Below are positions 20,567-31,599 of a stretch of DNA of 64,000 bases, in pieces. The position numbers were made by a program, and so were the translations under genes. Positions within the stretch are counted from its first letter, which is position 1. Each line of letters opens with the position of its first letter. The stretch is from Adiantum capillus-veneris (taxonomy: Eukaryota; Streptophyta; Polypodiopsida; Polypodiales; Pteridaceae), in NCBI GenBank assembly GCA_014529385.2, contig CM043944.1, positions 93,221,476-93,285,475 of the forward strand, written 5' to 3'. The notes under the pieces are model-generated. The model was not told the DNA's origin. It saw nothing but the letters and a program-made list of their open reading frames with translations, and made no database searches.

Positions 20567-22220
20567 TACAATGTCTTCACAATGATCGACATTCATTACA
20601 CTTAAGTTTCAACAACAAAAACTTTTGTGCATCACACATCACACCATCGCATGGTAATCAAGCATCATAGAAAAAAAGTAAACTACTATTAAGACCACCA
20701 TGTCGGACATAAAACACAATTAGTAATTGATGACCATTTATGAATTTGAATACATCACTTGAATCAATTTATCATTGCATGATTCCGATATATCAAACAT
20801 GCGCACACCATACCAAATAGATTTCATCTTTGTCTTTCACTCCTTCGTTTCCACAGGATCCATTTATGCTACAATGATAACATGTTGCATGGTTTTTAAA
20901 GACAACATAACTTGAAATTTTATAATAGATATGAATTTCATTCAATGAAACTATTGAAAACTCTAGCAACCATCAAACTAGCTTAAAGAGTAGGGCATCA
21001 ATCAATGGGACTAACGACAACTCTAGCCTAATAGTAGAGATGATGCCAAGAGAAACACTAAACTAACCTAAAAGCAAGGCATGATTCAATGGAAATAATG
21101 ACAACTCCAGCCTTGTAGTAGAGTTGATGTTGCTGAACTAGCCTAAAAAGCGGGGCACCATTCAATGGGACTAATGACAACTCGAGACCAATAGTAGTAG
21201 AGCTGATGCCAAAAGCAACACTAAACTAGCCTAAAAGATAGGGCATCGTTCAATGAAACTAACAACAATTCAGCCCAATTGTAGAGTTGATTCCAAAAGC
21301 AACACCAAACTAGCCTAAAAGCACGTATACATAGATCACACACAAGACATAGAACATAGCCTATTAGCTTGTACAACAAAACTCTAAGGCCAATAATAGA
21401 ACTGATGCCAAGGACAAGCCTAATAGAACTACCCATAAGTGAAACGTAACCAACCATGTTTGACAACGACACTTTTGGTCCAAAGTAGAACTGATGCCAA
21501 AGTGAAAATAGTGGCCACTTTTTAAAACAAAGTACATCAATTTGCATGACAACATTGCCTGTCCAAAGTAGAACCGATGCCAAAAACAAATCGATTAACT
21601 ACTTATAATTCTTGAGTGACTACTAGTCTAGCATTTCTTGGAACTTTTAATCCAACAATGGGATCAATGGCGACGTGAAAGGCAAGATCGACACATTTTA
21701 AAAATTAGAAAAAGCATTTATAAAAACATTAGAATAGGAATTCATACCGGATTAATCACACGAAAAAATACATGAAATTAAGATAGGAATTATAGTGTCT
21801 AGAGGGCCCGTAGAGCTAAGCATCATGCCCCCTTATATAGTACCCAGAGGGCTCGTTGAGCTAAGCATCAAGCCCATTGGGGGCATTACGTTTGACTTAT
21901 GGGTAGTTCTATTAGTCTTGTCATTGACATCAATTCTATTATTGGACAAGGAGTGTCGTTGTATAAGCTAATAGGCTTCTTTCTATGTCTTGAGTGTGAT
22001 CTATGTACACGTGCTTTTTGACTAGTTTGGTGTTGCTTTCAGCATCAACTCTACTATTGGGCTGGAGTTATCGCTAGTTTCATTGAATAATGCCCTATTT
22101 TTTAGGTTAGTTCAACAGTGTTGCTTTTGGAATCAACTCTATTGTTGGGGCATGTGATGCACAAAAGTTTTTGTTGTTGAAACTTAAGTGTAATGAATGT
22201 TGCTCATTGAAGACATTGTA
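20567..22220. repeat. Fold-back inverted repeat with internal minisatellite
   Basis: The outer arms 20567-20635 and 22152-22220 are near-perfect inverted copies (TACAATGTCTTC...TGATGCACAAAAG). The inner arms 21190-21455 and 21885-22150 are also inverted copies at about 90 percent by eye. The left side has extra sequence, including tandem units of about 75-88 bp between 20978 and 21310 (TAGCCTAAAAG...GGGCA.CATTCAATG...GATGCCAAAAGCAACAC). The loop (21456-21884) carries a short duplication, AGAGCTAAGCATCA, at about 21812 and 21857. No coding sequence. It may be a fold-back transposon. Confidence 0.7.
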
Positions 22221-23061
22221 AATGTGTTTCCTCCAAGCATGGACAAAAGTAAGAAATCCAAAAAAGCATACGACCACTTATGCTTACTTGCGGATGCAAC
22301 TGGCCCAAACGACCAAGCAAAAGTTTCTTCTTGGACCAGTGAGTGGGCCCCATCCAATGGCAAGCAATGGAAAGACATCAATAGAGATGGTCAAGGAAGC
22401 ATGGTTGACTGTGTGTAAATTATCCATTGCAAAGGGAGATTGAAGTTGGACAAATGCATTCGGCCAAAAATTTGCATGCAGACTGAGTTTATATACCTTG
22501 CTTGCACATGCAGTACATTAAACCACACAGATTGTCCCACATCATTTGCAAAGAAGATATACACACAATATGTTCTAAATAAGCCAGCATCAAGGACCCT
22601 AATAATAGCATAGTGGATTTCCACAGTGAGATGACTATAGTACCATGAGAGGAACTGAGATATGCATTGGCTGGTGCCACTATTCAAACACATGACACTA
22701 TGGAGGAGTTGCAGACGTAGATCGGTACCTCCACAGAGATGATGAGAGCTCCACCAAAAATAGATGATCATGTGCATGATTGAGCATCCCAACACATTAC
22801 GGCCACCTCTAGTTTACACAGTAGACGATGTGGGTCCTTGCCCGATTTGCAGACACTTCTGCCACAACTGGAGTAGTCACTACAAAATAGCTTGTGGCCA
22901 TATGTATCATTTGCTAGAACATGGTGAGTAAGAAGGAGTGCCATATATGCAAGGATCCCATTGACAATCTTGTGTATTCTATGTTCAAAATGGAGAAAGA
23001 CTATCGACGTTTAGTGGCAGCCATTGCAAGAGAGAGAGAGACTATATTTGGGATAACCTAA
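22197..23061 (+). pseudogene. RING-like zinc-finger protein pseudogene
   Basis: Plus-strand frames contain CPICRHFCHNW...YKIACGHMYH (from 22821, first Cys at 22839), then, one base out of phase, KKECHICKDPIDNLVYSMF...AAIARERETIFGIT ending at a stop at 23059. The C-x2-C, CGHMYH and C-x2-C pattern fits a RING or RING-like finger with one metal ligand lost (HLLE where HxxC is expected). Upstream coding-like pieces are DHLCLLADATGPND (near 22275) and CIRPKICMQTEFIYLACTC (near 22455), with stops between. This may be a captured host or transposon-associated gene. RING proteins often act as ubiquitin ligases, but that role is not shown here. Confidence 0.5.
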
Positions 23062-23274
23062 ACTTATCTTTATAAACGTCACAACTGGAGTGAATTGCAG
23101 TGACTTTTTGAATCATGGTATTTGATACCCTTGCAATGAAAGTTGAAGCCTTGATTGTATAGCTCGCAGTGAATTTTTTGCCTCTTTTTATATGATACTC
23201 TCATTTACAAAACTTTTGGTTGCAAAAGAATGTCAATTGTGTATAATGTGTCTTGACAACTTCTTCGTAACGAA
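23062..23274. other. Short unassigned interval
   Basis: Nothing recognised between the RING-like stop codon and repeat B. Confidence 0.3.
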
Positions 23275-24005
23275 ACAAGTGGATAAAGTGATAAGTGAAT
23301 GTTATGATAGTCCTACTTGATGTATATCCAACATGGTGGTCCTAATATCAGTGTCCTAAATGTACTTAACTTCAATGATGATAGACATTAAAGTAGTATT
23401 TGACAATGTTGATAGACAATGGTGGTAAACATGACTTGTTACTTAACCTTATAAATGCACTCTTAACTCTATTGGTGATAGAATTTAAAGCACCATATCC
23501 AACCTGTAAAGTGGATAAAGTCATCAATTGATTCAAGAAATAGGTTTTCTTAAAGTTATAAATGGTTCTACTTGGTATATATCCAACATGATGGGCCTAA
23601 TATTAGTGTCCTAAATATATTTATCTCTGGTGGTGATAGAAATTAAAGCATTATTTGACAATGGTGATGGAAAATGGTGGTAAACATGACTTGTCACTTA
23701 ACCTTATAAATATACTCTAACTCTAATGGTGATAGACTTTAATGCAAGAGATTCAACTGGCAAAGTGAATAATGTCATTAACTGATTCAAGTGATAGATT
23801 TTTTAAATTCATAAATGGTCTACATAAACTCCAGTGTTGATAGAAAATAGAGCATTGGATAAAGTGGTTCCCATGGCCCACAATTTACAAATAAAGAGTT
23901 TACATGGCCTGCCAATTGTCTTGTGAAACGAGATTTAACTTGTTTTGCACCCCACCATATTATCAACCGATAATGCTATCTATGTTTATATCTGCTCCTC
24001 AATAG
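23275..24005 (-). repeat. Repeat B, right copy (inverted, no MITE)
   Basis: Its reverse complement aligns with 15214-16080 from TATAAACATAGATAG.ATTATCGGTTG through three tandem units of about 250 bp. It has no insertion at the MITE site, so it serves as the empty-site control. It abuts the C-terminal side of the hAT relic. Confidence 0.75.
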
Positions 24006-24099
24006 CCTTCTTTGTTGAGTAGGAGGACAATCATCCACCTTGATATTTGCATCCCATTCAAATTAAGCACATATGCCAAGCTCACAAAATTCTAGTTCT

Positions 24100-25690
24100 T
24101 TGACTGACACTTGTTCCCCTTGCTCTTGGTATCTTCATTATTATCCATAGTGACGGTCTCTCTTCTTTAGACTTTTATGATTAAGTATTGATGAGGAGCC
24201 CATGATTGAAATACAAATATACCAATTTTTTGGCACGATCACTTAGAAGGCAATTTACAAGTAATCAAGTGCACATAGATGTAGGTACTCTAATTTCCCT
24301 AGGAACTTGGGTTGGTAGCACACTATGCAAGCACCCTAATAGACAATCTACATAATGTAGGTACTGAAGCACCATTCATGAGACACCATCTTTATGCAGG
24401 ATATTCTAATGCAAGGTTTTGAATAACCTAGAACTAAAAAGTCCATCCTTTAACCTATACTTTGTCAATTCAGAGACTGCTTGGGCTTGATAATTTGGAT
24501 TGCTGTAAAAATTATTGACCATGTCATAAAATTCTTCAATCACCTCTCATCCAATTCATCACAGTCCATGTACCAATACTCTAGATCAAGAAAAAAAGCA
24601 ACATTGTGCAATGGACTATGTGCACTGACCCATCGAGCATGTACATACTTCTTTAGGATATCCCTTTTGGCTTTATTAAAGGGTGCTTTCCAAGGCTCTG
24701 AATAAGAGTGCAAACTCTCTTGAACATTGTACCATCCCATGTATACCTTCCCTATATTGGGTAATTTAAGATCAAATTTTTTCAAGGATATCATCACAGG
24801 CCTCATCACCAAGTATATGTCACCAACATCAGACTAAAAGTGTCTGTCATCAATAAGCACTTTCAAGGACCTCCCCTTTGTTTATACTCTTTCCGATTGC
24901 TTAGCTTGCCACTCATAGAAACCAACACATAAAAAAGTCTCCAAAATAGCATTTTTGGTCTGCAATACACTTTCCACAGTGTAGAAGTCAATGAAAAATC
25001 TTATTTCACATGGTAGCTTCATTGTGAACATACACTGCTGATACATATCTAGAACATGTTGTTTCTTCAAGATGACCTTCACCAACTTCCTTGATTTGTC
25101 TATAATGTTTTTGAACCAATGAGTTCCATCTTTTTAATACCAATCCTACAACACAAGATTCAAGCTATGTGTGTTGCAACCAAATGTATGCAAGCTAGAG
25201 AAGCGCTTCTCTAAGAGATGATCATCTGCTCTACATTTTTTTTCATTGTCCGTGATCACTTGTACTACATTGGGGATGCCTATTTGATGAATTTCCTCTT
25301 TTATGATATCAACTATATAGATCCCTAACTTAATCTCACCCGAGATGTCCACTTCTTTTATGAAGTACTCCCCTAGAGGACTAAATATCATCACAATAAT
25401 TAGTGGCCTACACTGGAAATTTGACCATCCATCACTAAGTATAGTGCATCCCGTTTGATCGATTGATTTCAAGATCAGCCCATCAACTTCCTTTTGGGTA
25501 TCTACAAAGCATTTATCTAAGAACATTGTGTGCATCTGTTGCTATGATGGAGGAGAAAAGCCAGCACCGTACTCACCACTTTTCTTTCATACATGCTTCC
25601 ATGGATCTCGTGTGACCATCAACATAGAATCGCCAATAAAATAGATAGCTTGTGTAAGAGCAGAAGGTGCCTCTTTAAGAGAAGTTAGAA
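24100..25690 (-). pseudogene. hAT transposase relic
   Basis: DNA cut-and-paste transposase, decayed. In minus-strand order: GDSMLMVTRDPWKH...GEYGAGFSPPS (about 25550-25640); the DUF659-type block MHTMFLDKCFVDTQKEVDGL...CTILSDGWSN...VVQVITDNEKK...LHTFGCNTHSLNLVL (25146-25535); KLPCEIRFFIDFYTVESVLQTK (24882-25085, quoted in part); YNVQESLHSYSEPW (24540-24812); and ELTKYRLKDGLF...DRAKKLVYLY near 24240-24480, resembling the C-terminal dimerisation region. Several stops and shifts occur. No BED finger was identified upstream. The repeat B copy immediately downstream may be its subterminal DNA. Confidence 0.8.
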
Positions 25691-26365
25691 GTGTACATCG
25701 AGGAGGGTGCTAATGCAAGCAAAGAGTTTTCCATAAATAAAGACGTGACCCTTCGGCAAGGGATTCTCTCAAAACCACTTATAGAATTGAAAGTAAGTTA
25801 TCTTTTTGAAGTATTATTTTTTCATTTTTTATATTTACTCATTAAACCTATTTTACTTGTTCCTTGCCAAGATGAGCTTGAAGTACCTTTTCCATGGGTG
25901 CTATTATGTCATCTCTTGAAATTGGAAAAGGAATGGCAAGTCACTTGGGATCCCAAAGGGTTGCAATCGCTTGCCAAAACTTTTTTATTGAGGATACTTT
26001 GAACCCAAAGGCTCTTTTATTTGCACTTAGATGCACATGGCATACCATCGATTGAAGTCAACAACAAGATTACTGGAGAAATGGGATCCACTAATATGGT
26101 AGCTAGCCAATAAAGATTTCAATTATGAAATTGCAAACACTTGCTAGGGCAACTTGGCTGGGAAGATGATCTACACTTGGGATGACAACCATCGACTGGG
26201 AGACTGGATGGAAGTTTTACAAACATGTGAAACTTGAACATTTGGTAGTTACTAGTCAAATGTATTGCTTAAAATTAAAAATTGGTATAGCCAAAGTATG
26301 TGAGATCTACAAGTCGAAACAAGACAAGCTATGTATGTCTACAGGTGCATACTCCAGTGCAAGAG
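25691..26365. other. Region upstream of hAT relic
   Basis: Open segments (25691-26002 and 26182-26433, plus) show no recognised domain. A plus-strand stretch near 26025-26100 reads HGIPSIEVNNKITGEMGS. It may hold a decayed N-terminus or unrelated sequence. Confidence 0.25.
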
Positions 26366-26612
26366 CTCGGGGGGTGCACTATGTAGTCATGTTAATGTAT
26401 AACGTGAGTTCGAAAGGAGGGGTTTTAGAATGAAAACAATTTAGGCAATTTAACAGAGATACATTAAAATAAGGTGTTTTATGTTCAATTTTAGAAAATT
26501 TTCTTAAAATAAGGGGTTGATTTATTCATTCAGACATGTTAAAAGAGGGATTTTTAAAATACCCCACGAATGCACATTATATAGGGGGGTACTAAACGGT
26601 GAACCCCATGAG
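26366..26612. mobile_element. hAT-type MITE, copy 2 (247 bp)
   Basis: Ends CTCGGGGGGTGCAC and, inverted, CTCATGGGGTTCACC. Direct flanks TGCAAGAG (26358-26365 and 26613-26620) match over 8 bp, and over 10 bp if extended to AGTGCAAGAG. It aligns in the same orientation with the copy at 15245 over its full length, so both belong to one family. Confidence 0.85.
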
Positions 26613-26620
26613 TGCAAGAG

Positions 26621-27570
26621 TAGGTCTTCTGAAGGTCAAGGGTAGACAGAGGTATCCATATGTGTATTTCTTTAATGTTCTTTTTGTCAAGGATGACTAT
26701 TCAAGGTGTTCAAAGTGCGGAGTTTATGTTTCAAAGGGTGGTCTTCAAAGTGTTCCCCAAGATAGTCCAGATAGCTCGTCAATCAAGGCTATAATGGTCA
26801 AGGTATGGTAGTTTGAAGGAAAAAGTGCTTTGCAAATCCTGCCAAGATGAGCAAGCATGGCAATGGCTTGAGGTGCATGTGGGTTTATTTGAGATGATAG
26901 GGCTGAAATGAATGATTTATGGAGCATGTTGGTCTCTTCAAATCTACAATCGGAGTCCAGATAGCCTAGTTATGAGCAAAAGAAGATTGATGGGGGGCTA
27001 GTTTTGCATTGGCTTGACCACTTTGGAAAGCATTCCATTGAGATTTTTCAAAGCTTACTAGGGGTCTTAGAGGTAGTGTACAACATATGGAACAAGTGGG
27101 AAATTAGAACACCTCGATTAGAGTTTCGAGCACCACATTATGGCCGGTCAAATTTGGCATCAAGGGAAGAAAGGAAAGTCACATATGTTTTTTTCCATTT
27201 TTTTGGGAGCATCCATTTAAGGTCTTACGGATGTCAAAATGTGGCATAGAAGGAGACATCTAAAGGTTGGAATACAAGCTTTTAAGTGGCGCTTGTGGCT
27301 TCCCCATTGGATCATTGAGCCAGGAGAAAATAGAATTTTAATACATGACATAAAAAAGGAAATTTTTCTTATCCTCAATGATTTTTTTGAAGAATGTGGG
27401 GGCCTCTATGACTGCCACCTGGCAAGGGAGAAAACCCACATAGGGTTTTCACCCCCACCAATGCATGGTATATATACAAGAGGGGGACCCTTCACTTGAC
27501 CACAACAAGAGAGAGAGGGGGGGTGTGGAAGTCATCGACGCTCTATTGGGCTTGATTCACACAAGGGCCG
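26621..27570. other. Unassigned interval left of the chromovirus
   Basis: No recognised gene. Open segments at 26599-26811 (contains SRCSKCGVYVSKGG) and 27004-27249 match no family. The stretch 26860-26970 resembles 36690-36790 on the far side of the chromovirus (ATAGGGCTxAA...TGATTTATGGAGCATGT). TATATATA at about 27467 precedes the chromovirus insertion site by about 100 bp. Confidence 0.4.
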
Positions 27571-28361
27571 TCAGAATGGAAATGGCCTATGAACTTTGAG
27601 AATATAGGAATTAAGAGAATTAGAGTGAGCATTTTTGTGAGATTACTTTGAGAACATAGAGGGTGAACTTAACTGATGGTAGAAAAATAAACATAGTACT
27701 TAATTAACTTGGCATGGACAATACTTTTGCAAGAGAGAGTATTAGAGAACATGACAATAGTTGAGGACCAGATTTACTTGGAGCCAGTCCCCCCTCCAAA
27801 AGGCATTTGTATTATAGATTCTCCCATCAAGAGAGACTTGGTACAATAACATCTTTGTGTTCCTTGTGACCTAGGTGATGCAATGAAGATGGAAAGCTTC
27901 ATGCATCACGTGCATAACAAAAACTTTGTAAAAAGCATTACCTACCCCAAGCCTCAGTCCCAAGGCTTCAAACACCTTTGAAGGTGGAGAGAGCTAGCGG
28001 GGAATGAGGGTAGGGAAGAGGAAGAAGAATCATTCATAGGAGAAAGAAATGGCTCCTCAATTATCATCACTCTTCTTGCTCAGCATAGTATAATAGCATA
28101 GTAATGAAGATGAAGAAGATGTCAAGCTTAAGCATTGAAGCATGGCTCTTGGTTGGATTTGTATTCCTTAGCCAAGAGTGTTGGTGTAGGCTCTCAAATT
28201 CTCAACAATCTTGGAGAAGGAGATGGAGCTCTTGCACTTTGCACTTCACACAATGAGAGTGCATGTGTGTGTGTGCGTGTGTGTGTGTGTGTGTGAGGGG
28301 GTGGGGGGGGGGGGGGGGGGGGAAAGTGTACCCCCTCTCATGCTCGATCCACCCCTCTCTT

Positions 28362-28441
<80 letters not shown>

Positions 28442-29111
28442 GTATTATTTAATTATATCATTTGTACATGTGTCCTCTTTTTCCGCTTTGAGAGAAAGAA
28501 CTAATTATTTATTTTTATGCATCTAAATTCTCATTGGACCCCTTTAAATCCTATCCAATAGGATTCAAGTACATCATGAGGGCCACATGTGGAGGATCTT
28601 GACATGTGTCTTTTATGCTTCTTAAGATATCATGTTTAAATTGAACACTTCAAGCACCTAGTCATTTAAGCATGAAAATTGTTTATGCCTCTTGAGAGAT
28701 CATCTTTGAATTGAACACTTCAAGAACCTTAGTCATTTAAGCATGAGAAGCACCTCAAGATTGGGAAAGGTTCCCACAAACACCTTAAGCACCTTAGTTA
28801 GCAAGCCAACAAACACCTCATTCCCACCTCAAGGTCAGCCCTAGCTTGCCTAAGGTCAAATGAATTTCTAACACTAACTTTTGGATGTCTTTAATGAAGC
28901 TAACCCTAAGGTCTTTAAGCTCCATTAGGTACCATTTCTCTTTAACATGCCATCTCTCATTTGGACCCCTTTAACCTTGGCCGTGTGTTGAGACAAATCC
29001 ATAAGCACATGTCTATATTCTAATCCTTGTTTCATTTTATTCTCTCACATTAGATGTTCAGTTTAATATGAGAAAATCATTTGGGTTGGTTAGATATTAG
29101 ATTTTATGACA
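27571..29111 (-). repeat. Chromovirus 3' LTR
   Basis: On the minus strand it starts TGTCATAAAATC (after the PPT) and ends CCATTCTGA, a mutated CA end. It matches 34777-36189 throughout. It is longer mainly because of an extra block near 27950-28010 and longer microsatellites. Confidence 0.9.
28263..28438. repeat. Compound microsatellite (GT)n-(G)n-(CT)n in 3' LTR
   Basis: A GT tract (28263-28295), an interrupted G run (28296-28322), about 43 bp of spacer, then an uninterrupted TC tract (28366-28438). The same arrangement, shorter, is in the other LTR at 35394-35511. Confidence 0.95.
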
Positions 29112-29130
29112 TTACCTCTCTCTTGAAATC
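29112..29130 (-). promoter_or_regulatory. Polypurine tract of chromovirus
   Basis: On the minus strand CAAGAGAGAGGTAA immediately precedes the LTR TGTCAT. Confidence 0.6.
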
Positions 29131-29504
29131 ATAGTCGTCCTCGACTATGAGGTAGAAGAGATAAACTCTTAGTCATTAGTCTATGTTTCTTAGTGGGTAG
29201 AAAATCCCTTATCACCCTATGAAATCATTCTAGAATGGATGACTAGTTCATTTGGTGCTTAGGAGACATAGCTGTTGCAAGCATGTCTGCTCTTTAGTCC
29301 ATATCATAGTCCCAAAGTAGAATGACAAATTCTACTTGGTGTTTGAGTGACGTCGTCATCACAAGCATGATTCTAAGCATGCATACAATTTAAGTTTGTG
29401 CACAAAATCTTATAGGACAAAAACATTGTTCATTTAGAATGCATTTACATTTGCTTACTCTAGTGTAGCATTGTAAGCATTGACAAGGTTCATACTATCC
29501 TTAA

Positions 29505-29933
29505 TCTGTATTCTCCTTGCACCCATCTAGCATATTCGAAAGGATAATTTTTGAACTTAATAACATACCGTTGGATAATCTAACCATGTTGTAGTACCTT
29601 GTCTTCATGGCGAAGGATAGCTTCAGGTTGTAGCACCTCTTCTTGGGCTTTGATTTCTAGAGGGTCTTCAATAATTGGTTCTCTTGGTGGATCTCCTTTG
29701 TAGGGCTTAAGTAGGCTCACATGAAAAGCATTGTGTATGAGCCAATGGTTGGGCAACTTGAGTTGATGATTGGCTTTAAGATTTGAAAAGGACCATAGTA
29801 TCTTTTTGCTAGTTTAGCGTATTACTTTTGATGGCCCGTAGGGTTTTTGCACGTCGTTTGCTTCAATCGAGCCTTGGGAAACTTAAGTAAGACCCAATCA
29901 TTTTGTTTGAATGTTAAGGCTCTTTTGTGCTTG
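29505..29933 (-). pseudogene. pol: Chromovirus integrase C-terminus with chromodomain-like module
   Basis: Minus strand: KRALTFKQNDWVLLKFPKAR (about 29860-29930) and KLAKRYYGPFQILKP form the GPY/F-type region. After shifts, EVLQPEAILRHEDKVLQHG, a stop, then RYVIKFKNYPFEYARWVQGE (about 29505-29640) matches the aromatic-rich chromodomain pattern that tethers chromoviral integrases to modified histones. A stop interrupts the domain, so the tail would not be made intact. This assigns the element to the chromovirus branch. Confidence 0.7.
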
Positions 29934-30896
29934 TCACAGCAACAACTCTTTGCCTTTGTTGAGAGAGGGATATAGCCTCCTTAACCTTTTGAAAAGATTC
30001 TTGTAGGTCACGGCTACACTCATCAGCATCGAAGATCTTCCCATGTACTCTATGATCTCAAAAGGTGCTTTTCTCGTAGTAGTATGGACCGTATTATTGT
30101 ATGCATACTCTATAAGGGGTAAGTACTCCTCCCATTGTGAGCGTTGATCTACTTTTGTAACATAAGTCTTTGGTAGATTGAGTATTGTAAGATTGGCTAT
30201 CTCACTTTGTCCATCCGTTTCTGGGTGATAGGCCAAAGAGAAATTCAATCTTGTACCTAGATTTTCAAAGAGACCTTTCCATAAATTACTGGTCATTCGA
30301 GGATCTCTATTTGACACAATGGATGTTGGTAATCCATGGTGTTTGAAAATCTGAGATATAAAGAGAGTTGCCATTTGGTGTGTCTTAGTAGTCTTTTTGA
30401 CAGGAATAAAGTATGCTTGCTTACTAAACCTATCGAGTATTGTCCATATTCCCGTATTCCCATGGATAGATTTGGGTAATCCAAAATTAATCCATGGATA
30501 TACTCGCCCATGGTGAATTAGGGATTGGAAATGGATGGAGTAATCTAGGGTTTTTCCCTCTATCAACTTAATCTTTTGGCGTACGACACATTTTGAAACA
30601 TACTCTTGTATGTCCACTTTCATGGTAGGCCAATAGAAGTATGTCTCTACTCCTCAAAGAGTAGATTGAATTCCTCTATGCCCCGCATAAGGAGGAGAAT
30701 GGGATTCATACATGACTTTCTCATGAAGCGAGTGGGTAACACATAGCCTATTGCCATGGAGAAGATAACCATCCTGCAAGGTGAATGGTTCCTCTTTCTT
30801 CCCCAAAGCAAGGACTGACATTACATCTTCAAAGTCAGGGTCAATAGCATACTCATCTATTATAGAAGATAGATCATTGTGAGTTGCTATAGACAC
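29934..30896 (-). pseudogene. pol: Chromovirus integrase zinc domain and core
   Basis: One frame with a stop near 30651. Zinc module: SHSPPYAGHRG (His-His) then SKCVVRQ, where the second Cys of CxxC is Arg. Core: PWINFGLPKSIHG (first catalytic Asp apparently Asn), TILDRFSKQAYFIPVKK, SIVSNRDPRM (second Asp of the SDRDP motif is Asn), YHPETDGQSE (Glu kept), then EYAYNNTVHTTTRKAPFEI. Two of three catalytic acids are changed, so the enzyme would be dead even without the stops. Confidence 0.85.
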
Positions 30897-30914
30897 GACA
30901 TTAACTTTTGGTCA

Positions 30915-31260
30915 TCATGAAAGTGCATTGGCTACTTGATTGTTCTTACTAGCAACATGAGCAATATGAAAATAAAATTGCGAAAGAAAATATTCCCACC
31001 TCATTTGTTTGTTGGAAGGGTTGGTTTGCGTCATGAAGTACTTGAGACTTTGGTGGTCTGTTCGTAAAATGAATGGAGTTCCCAATAAATAGTGCTTCCA
31101 TGTGTCTAGGGCATGTAGAACAAGTAAAAGCTCTTTCTCATAAATGCCCAAGTCCCGTTCATCCGTATTGAGCCTTCGACTCTCATATGCTATGGCATGC
31201 CCTTCCTGAAGCAAGACTGCTCAAAGGCAATCACCACAAGCATCACATTGCACCTCAAAT
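30915..31260 (-). pseudogene. pol: Chromovirus RNase H
   Basis: QCDACGDCL, a stop, then LLQEGHAIAYESRRLN, ERDLGIYEKELLLVLHALDTWKHYLLG, FILRTDHQSLKYFMTQ, RWEYFLSQFYFHIAHVASKNNQVANALS. This is the standard Ty3/gypsy RNase H order, in the same phase as integrase. The first Asp (CDAC) and the Glu (EKELL) are visible. Confidence 0.85.
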
Positions 31261-31599
31261 GGCTTTGAGAGATCTGAAAGCATGAGGATTGGTTGAGAGG
31301 TAAGCTTCTATTTGAGCTTGTCAAAAGCATTTTGATCCTTAGAAATCCATGAATACTTACCGTTCTTCTTTGTTAAGTCATGTAATGGTCATGCTATTTG
31401 AGAAACTTTTGCACTAAAGCGTCTATAGTATTCACACATATCAATAAAACTTCTTACCTCTTGTAGATTTATTGGATTAGGCCATGCTTTTATTACCTCT
31501 AACTTCGATGGATCCATACGGATACCATCTTGGGAGATAATATAACCTAAGTATTGAATCTCTTGGGAGATAATATGACCTAAGTATTGAATCTCTTGA

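Noticed and set aside
20978-21310. CRISPR-like array of repeats
   Set aside because: Unit length is 75-88 bp with no short conserved repeat and unique spacer pattern; it is a minisatellite in eukaryotic DNA.
22391-22795. Minus-strand ORF of 134 codons
   Set aside because: The opposite strand reads as Cys-rich coding relic leading to the RING-like motif; the minus frame shows no domain.
26599-26811. Host gene with a CxxC motif (SRCSKCG)
   Set aside because: A single short CxxC, partly overlapping MITE sequence, with no further support.
28211-28526. Open frames with VCVCV and SLSLSL repeats
   Set aside because: They are translations of GT and CT microsatellites, not proteins. The same applies at 35270-35580, 36397-36747 and 40071-40586.
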